Assembly (NCBI RefSeq): GCF_947387495.1
Contig: NZ_CANDNU010000003.1
Span: 18,190 to 82,189, forward strand
Length of the DNA stretch: 64,000 nucleotides
Direction: 5' to 3'
Origin: Limosilactobacillus difficilis
GTDB lineage: Bacteria > Bacillota > Bacilli > Lactobacillales > Lactobacillaceae
Shown: piece after piece, positions 59,581 through 64,000 of the stretch
How positions within the stretch are numbered: position 1 is the stretch's first letter
How the letters are laid out: every line of letters starts with the position of its first letter
Translations under genes and position numbers: made by a program
The notes under the pieces: model-generated
The model's database searches: none
Told to the model about the DNA's origin: nothing
What the model saw: the letters and a program-made list of their open reading frames with translations, nothing else

Positions 59581-61881
59581 ATGGCCAAGGAACGAATTTA
59601 TGAATTAGCCAAGGAACTTGGGATGCCGAGTAAAAAACTGGTTGATTTGGCCAAGCGCCAGGGAATGTCAGTAAAGACTCATATGTCTTCTGTGACCCCG
59701 GAAGAAGCAGGCAAGTTGCGTTCGGTTGCAAAAGGCGGTGCCAAAGAGCAGGCAGCCCCGAGTCAACAAGCAAAGCATGACCACAAAGAGCAGAAAAAAG
59801 CTACTGCAAAAAAACAGCAACCACTTCATAAACAGGAGCATAAAAACCACCAAAGCCAACACGGTTTTCAGGAACAACGTGATTCCCAGAAGAACCACCA
59901 GTCAGCTAACAAACAAGAGCATCCGAACCGACAGAATAAGCAGCAAAATGAGCGTCCAAATAATAATGGGCGTTTTGGCGGTAGCCTGAATAATGAGGAC
60001 AAGAAAGGCCGCAAGAATAAGAAACGTAACCGTAAGCAACGGCGGCAGGAACGGAAGAACCGGCGTCTTCGCCAGGTATCGCACAAGCAGCCGACGGCAC
60101 GTAAAAACCGGCCATTGCCTGATGTTTTGGAATACACTGACGGGATGAATGCTCAGGACTTATCAAAGCTTTTGCATCGTTCAACTGCCGAAATCGTTAA
60201 GAAACTCTTTATGTTAGGTGTCATGGTCAATCAAAACCAGTCCCTGGATAAGGACACGATTGAAATTCTGGCGGCTGACTATGGTATCAAGGCAAAGGAA
60301 AAGGTTCAAGTAGACGTTGCCGACCTGGACAAGTTCTTTGAAGAAGAATCCCATAACGAAGAAAACATGGTTCCTCGGCCACCAGTTGTTACGGTTATGG
60401 GCCACGTTGACCATGGGAAGACGACCCTGCTGGATAAGATCCGGCATACTCACGTGACGGCTCATGAAGCCGGGGGAATTACCCAAGCGATCGGTGCCTA
60501 TCAAGTCAAGTATGATGGCAAATTGATTACATTTCTTGACACGCCGGGGCACGCGGCCTTTACAGAAATGCGGGCTCGTGGCGCTAACATCACCGATATT
60601 ACGGTGCTGGTGGTTGCTGCTGATGACGGGGTTATGCCACAAACGATCGAAGCGATTAACCACGCTAAGGCTGCCGGAACGCCGATCATCGTTGCCGTTA
60701 ACAAGATCGATAAGCCTGGTGCCAATCCGGACCATGTTACCCAACAGCTGACCAAGTACGGTCTGATCCCAGAAGATTGGGGTGGTGACACTATCTACGT
60801 CCAAATCTCTGCCAAGTTCGGCAAGAACATTGATGAGTTGTTGGACAATATTCTTCTGCAAGCGGAAGTGATGGAGCTGAAGGCCAACCCGAAGCAGAAT
60901 GCGGCGGGTTCCGTTGTTGAAGCTCGGCTTGACCAGGGACGGGGGGCAGTTGCTACCCTCCTGATTCAACAGGGGACGATGCACGTCGGTGATCCAATCG
61001 TGGTTGGTAACACCTACGGCCGGGTGCGGACCATGAACAATGAAAACGGCCATGCTATCAAGGAAGCAACCCCATCTACGCCAGTAGAAATTACTGGGTT
61101 AAATGATGTGCCAGAAGCCGGTGATCGGTTCGTTGTCTTTAATGACGAAAAGACTGCGCGGGCTGCTGGTGAAGAGCGGGCAAAACGGGCATTGGAAGAA
61201 GAACGACAACGGACTTCTCACGTCACGCTGGATAACCTCTTTGCGACGATGAAGAAGGGTGAAATGAAGACCTTGCCGCTGATTATCAAGGCGGACGTTC
61301 AAGGTTCTGTTGAGGCCCTAAGCCAGTCCCTGGAAAAGATTAAGGTGGATGGTGTTCGGGTTGATATTATTCACAAGGCCGTTGGTGCCATCTCCGAATC
61401 CGATGTTACGCTGGCCGAGGCTTCCAACGCTGTTATCATCGGCTTTAACGTCCGGCCAACCCCGATTGCTAAATCTGAAGCGGATCGTAGCAATATCGAT
61501 ATCCGGCTTCACCGGGTCATTTACGACGCCATCGAAGAAGTTGAGGATGCCATGAAGGGGATGTTGGAACCTGTTTACAAGGAAGAAACCCTTGGTCAGG
61601 TTGAAGTGCGTCAGCTTTACCACGCATCCAAGGTTGGTACCATCGCCGGCGGGATGGTAACGCAGGGCAAGATCACTCGTGATTCCAAAGTGCGACTGGT
61701 TCGTGACGGGGTCGTTGTTTACGAAGGTGAGCTTGGCAGTCTGAAGCGCTTCCAAGATGATGTCAAGGAAGTTAAGCAGGGCTACGAATGTGGTTTGACG
61801 ATCGAAAATTACAATGACATCAAGGAAAATGATGTTATCGAAGCGTACCAGATGAAGCAGGTCCCTGCTGACAAGAAGTAG
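59581..61881 (+). CDS. infB: Translation initiation factor IF-2
   Basis: 766 residues. The first 190 are a Lys/Gln/Asn/Arg-rich flexible extension; then IF2-N, the G domain with [12 protein letters not shown] (near 277), DTPGHAAF and NKID, and the C-terminal tRNA-binding domains. Places fMet-tRNA on the 30S. Confidence 0.98.
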   Translation: MAKERIYELAKELGMPSKKLVDLAKRQGMSVKTHMSSVTPEEAGKLRSVAKGGAKEQAAPSQQAKHDHKEQKKATAKKQQPLHKQEHKNHQSQHGFQEQRDSQKNHQSANKQEHPNRQNKQQNERPNNNGRFGGSLNNEDKKGRKNKKRNRKQRRQERKNRRLRQVSHKQPTARKNRPLPDVLEYTDGMNAQDLSKLLHRSTAEIVKKLFMLGVMVNQNQSLDKDTIEILAADYGIKAKEKVQVDVADLDKFFEEESHNEENMVPRPPVVTVMGHVDHGKTTLLDKIRHTHVTAHEAGGITQAIGAYQVKYDGKLITFLDTPGHAAFTEMRARGANITDITVLVVAADDGVMPQTIEAINHAKAAGTPIIVAVNKIDKPGANPDHVTQQLTKYGLIPEDWGGDTIYVQISAKFGKNIDELLDNILLQAEVMELKANPKQNAAGSVVEARLDQGRGAVATLLIQQGTMHVGDPIVVGNTYGRVRTMNNENGHAIKEATPSTPVEITGLNDVPEAGDRFVVFNDEKTARAAGEERAKRALEEERQRTSHVTLDNLFATMKKGEMKTLPLIIKADVQGSVEALSQSLEKIKVDGVRVDIIHKAVGAISESDVTLAEASNAVIIGFNVRPTPIAKSEADRSNIDIRLHRVIYDAIEEVEDAMKGMLEPVYKEETLGQVEVRQLYHASKVGTIAGGMVTQGKITRDSKVRLVRDGVVVYEGELGSLKRFQDDVKEVKQGYECGLTIENYNDIKENDVIEAYQMKQVPADKK

Positions 61882-61892
61882 GAGGCATTATA

Positions 61893-62258
61893 ATGCCAAA
61901 TAAACATTATCGGGTGGACCGCTTATCGCAAGAGATCAAACGGGAGGTAGACGACATTCTCTTAAAACGGATCCGGGATCCGCGGGTTCAGGGAGTGACG
62001 ATTACCGGCGTTGATGTGACAGGCGATTTACAGCAGGCCACCATTTACTACAGCATTCTCTCAGACAAGGCTTCTGATGGTGAAAAAGCGCAGGCTGGTC
62101 TCGATAAGGCAACCGGGATGATTCGAAGCATTCTGGGTGGTCGACTGAATATTTTCAAGACACCTGAGATTAGTTTTAAACGCGATCCGTCGATTGCTTA
62201 CGGAAACCGAATCGACCAGCTGTTAAATGAATTACACCATAAGGACCATGAATTTTAA
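61893..62258 (+). CDS. rbfA: Ribosome-binding factor A
   Basis: 121 residues: KRIRDPRVQGVTITGVDVTG and MIRSILGGRLNIFKTPEISF are RbfA signatures. Cold-adaptation and 30S maturation factor. GTAGGAGGCATTATA ribosome site. Confidence 0.97.
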   Translation: MPNKHYRVDRLSQEIKREVDDILLKRIRDPRVQGVTITGVDVTGDLQQATIYYSILSDKASDGEKAQAGLDKATGMIRSILGGRLNIFKTPEISFKRDPSIAYGNRIDQLLNELHHKDHEF

Positions 62259-62265
62259 ATAAAGC

Positions 62266-62297
62266 AAGCCGTAGTCATGACGACTGCGGCTTTTTTT
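62266..62297 (+). terminator. Terminator of the nusA-infB operon
   Basis: AGCCGTAGTC / GACTGCGGCT stem around ATGAC, then seven T. Confidence 0.92.
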
Positions 62298-62313
62298 AGA
62301 TAGGGAGCGATGA

Positions 62314-63177
62314 ATGATGAGAATTGGCTTTATCGGCACTGGCGTAATGGGAAGCGGCATTATTGCAAATTTGTTAAAGCACGATTATGATCTGGTTGTT
62401 TATAACCGAACCAAGGAGCATGCCAAGGATGTACTAAATTTAGGCGCTAAATGGGCTGATTCTCCCGCCCAAGTCGCCAGGGCTTCGGACGTGGTGATGA
62501 CGATGGTGGGCTTTCCCCAAGACGTAGTAGACGTTTATTGTGGGCAAAACGGTGTTATGAAAGCCGTTAAGCCCAACCAATTGTTGATCGATTTGACGAC
62601 AAGCAAACCATCGCTGGCCCAGAATTTGGCAGCTAAAGCAACTCAACGCGGTGCATTTATGTTGGACGCCCCAGTTTCTGGCGGCGATATCGGGGCGCAA
62701 AAAGGGACTTTGACGGTGATGGTTGGCGGGGACCGCGACCAACTCAACCAACACTTGGCTCTTTTTCATGCTTTTGGCCAAACTGTTCGCTACTTTGGCC
62801 CAGCAGGCAGTGGACAGCACGCTAAAATGGCTAACCAAATTATGATTGCCGGGACAATGACCGGGATGTGTGAGTGCTTGGCTTATGCTAAAGCGGCGCA
62901 TTTAAAGTTGGATGAGGTACTGGCGACCGTTAATAATGGGGCGGCGGCAAACTGGAGTCTTGCTAACTACGGGCCCCGCATTTTAAAAGACGACTATACA
63001 CCTGGCTTTTTTGTTAAACACTTCGTTAAGGATTTGCGGATTGCATTGGATGAGGCGGCAAAAATGCATCTGCAATTACCGGCAACTGATCAGGCAAAAC
63101 GGCTTTATGAACAGTTGATGCAGCAAGGAGATAGTGACGATGGAACCCAGGCGCTGATCAAATTATGGTGGAAGTGA
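62314..63177 (+). CDS. 3-hydroxyisobutyrate dehydrogenase-like oxidoreductase
   Basis: 287 residues of the beta-hydroxyacid dehydrogenase family: [12 protein letters not shown] cofactor loop, [20 protein letters not shown] substrate motif, and catalytic Lys in [11 protein letters not shown]. Substrate cannot be told (tartronate semialdehyde, hydroxyisobutyrate or similar). First of two ATGs (62314, 62317) has GGGAG 6 bases ahead. Confidence 0.88.
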   Translation: MMRIGFIGTGVMGSGIIANLLKHDYDLVVYNRTKEHAKDVLNLGAKWADSPAQVARASDVVMTMVGFPQDVVDVYCGQNGVMKAVKPNQLLIDLTTSKPSLAQNLAAKATQRGAFMLDAPVSGGDIGAQKGTLTVMVGGDRDQLNQHLALFHAFGQTVRYFGPAGSGQHAKMANQIMIAGTMTGMCECLAYAKAAHLKLDEVLATVNNGAAANWSLANYGPRILKDDYTPGFFVKHFVKDLRIALDEAAKMHLQLPATDQAKRLYEQLMQQGDSDDGTQALIKLWWK

Positions 63178-63190
63178 TCCTCCTTTTCTG

Positions 63191-63228
63191 TGCAAGCGTT
63201 TGCAAAGAGCAAGGCGATCTGCTAGAAT
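63191..63228 (+). promoter_or_regulatory. Promoter with catabolite-repression (cre) site
   Basis: TGCAAGCGTTTGCA (63191-63204) is a symmetrical cre site. It overlaps the -35 TTTGCA (63199-63204), with TAGAAT (63223-63228) 18 bp on. CcpA binding would block the promoter, so the acetyltransferase is likely repressed by glucose. Confidence 0.82.
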
Positions 63229-63255
63229 TTAAGAAAACGCTTACGGAGGATTTCT

Positions 63256-63900
63256 ATGACAAGTGAAAAAGATTTAATGCTTGCAGGGCAGCCCTACATC
63301 GCCAAAGATGAACAACTATCCAAGGAACGTGACACTGGGCACCAGCTCGTATATGAATTTAATCAGACGCCGCCTCGTGACCAGGCCAAGGCCGAGAAGT
63401 TATTAAATGAGAAGATTATTGATGCGCCTTCGATGGATGCCTACATTGACTTGCCGGTACACATTGACTATGGTCCTAACATTCATGTTGGCAAGCGTTT
63501 CTATGCCAACTTTAATTGCACGTTTTTGGACTCGGCGCCGATTACAATTGGGGATAACGTGATGCTAGCTCCCAATGTCAGCTTGTATACTGCTGGCCAC
63601 CCCCTGGATTCTGCTATTCGCAATGACCCGATGGATTTGGAAACGGCCGAACCGATTACGATTGGTAATAACGTTTGGCTCGGCGGGAGTGTAGTTATTT
63701 GTCCAGGCGTGACGATCGGCGATAATGTGATTGTCGGTGCCGGAGCAGTGGTGACCAAGGATATTCCCGATAACGTCATCGCGGTGGGAAATCCGACTCG
63801 GGTGCTCCGTCAGTTGACGGCGAAGGACCACCAATACTGGGAAGAGCAACGTAAACTCCATGATCAGCGCATTGCCGGTACGATTGAATTTAAGAAATAA
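63256..63900 (+). CDS. maa: Maltose/galactoside O-acetyltransferase-like
   Basis: 214 residues. N-terminal Mac domain (KDLMLAGQPYIAKDEQLSKE), then left-handed beta-helix hexapeptide repeats (ITIGDNVMLAPNVSLYTAGH with catalytic His; IGNNVWLGGSVVICPGVTI). Acetylates sugars, perhaps for detoxification of non-metabolised sugars. cre-controlled. Confidence 0.9.
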   Translation: MTSEKDLMLAGQPYIAKDEQLSKERDTGHQLVYEFNQTPPRDQAKAEKLLNEKIIDAPSMDAYIDLPVHIDYGPNIHVGKRFYANFNCTFLDSAPITIGDNVMLAPNVSLYTAGHPLDSAIRNDPMDLETAEPITIGNNVWLGGSVVICPGVTIGDNVIVGAGAVVTKDIPDNVIAVGNPTRVLRQLTAKDHQYWEEQRKLHDQRIAGTIEFKK

Positions 63901-64000
63901 GAGCTATTCAGCAGAGTCGCAGCTGACGTGTACCCAAAAAGTTGGAAGTTGAATATTCTGGCTTGATAATTGAATAAATATTTTTTCTAGGCAACTAGAC
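63901..64000. other. Terminal 100 bases, no gene seen
   Basis: No coding frame. The phrase GTGTACCCAAAAAGTTGGA resembles the end of IS3-family elements in lactobacilli, but too little is visible to call. Confidence 0.2.

Noticed and set aside
59868-60184. Long minus-strand open frames opposite the infB N-terminus
   Set aside because: They mirror the low-complexity Lys/Gln/Asn/Arg codons of IF-2 and have no start signals.

Overview
The window looks like a Lactobacillaceae chromosome, most likely Limosilactobacillus. This rests on gene order, protein character, many TTG and GTG starts, and core genes richer in GC than the phage part; the genus is an inference. It has two parts. Bases 1 to about 41,300 are most of a cos-type siphoprophage whose left end (repressor, integrase, attL) lies outside the window. 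Bases 41,297 to 64,000 are conserved host DNA.

Prophage layout, left to right. First come the cI-cro operator region, a Cro-like protein and a BRO/KilAC-type antirepressor, then small early genes interrupted by two minus-strand moron genes. The replication and recombination block holds an SF2 helicase, a Sak4-like ATPase, a DUF669 protein, a primase-polymerase and a VapE/D5-like helicase, followed by a TGTCAC/GTGACA iteron region that looks like the origin. After that lie a VRR-NUC nuclease, a broken NUMOD4 homing-endonuclease remnant, a nucleoside deoxyribosyltransferase and an ArpU-type late regulator. Between ArpU and packaging is a 3.4-kb accessory zone of tiny genes, hairpins and opposing promoters. 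HNH, cos, TerS, TerL, portal, ClpP-type protease, HK97 capsid, connectors, tail tube, frameshifted tail chaperone, tape measure, Dit, tail tip and fibres follow, then holin, GH25 lysin and more fibre-like genes. The right end is the 3' end of a tRNA-Ser(CGA) gene, beside lexA.

The most unusual content is in two places. (1) At 11.9-14.2 kb there are three tandem modules resembling type I toxin-antitoxin loci. Each has a strong forward promoter, a short hydrophobic peptide frame, an opposing promoter just past it, and a start region or leader complementary to the 3' untranslated region; in the third copy the peptide frame is broken by what looks like one missing base. (2) The tail-tip protein fuses an apparently intact GH43-like beta-propeller, with all three expected acidic residues, to a tail-endopeptidase scaffold and an NlpC/P60 peptidase. 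A structured RNA candidate with its own terminator-like end lies at 11.70-11.86 kb.

Host region. lexA has a clear SOS box overlapping its promoter. It is followed by ynzC, yneF, plsC, trmN6 and a GIY-YIG gene, then rpsB-tsf-pyrH-frr, uppS-cdsA-rseP-proS-polC, rimP-nusA-rnpM-ylxQ-infB-rbfA, a hydroxyisobutyrate-dehydrogenase-like gene, and a maltose O-acetyltransferase gene with a catabolite-repression site on its promoter. All assignments come from reading the sequence; no database search was run.
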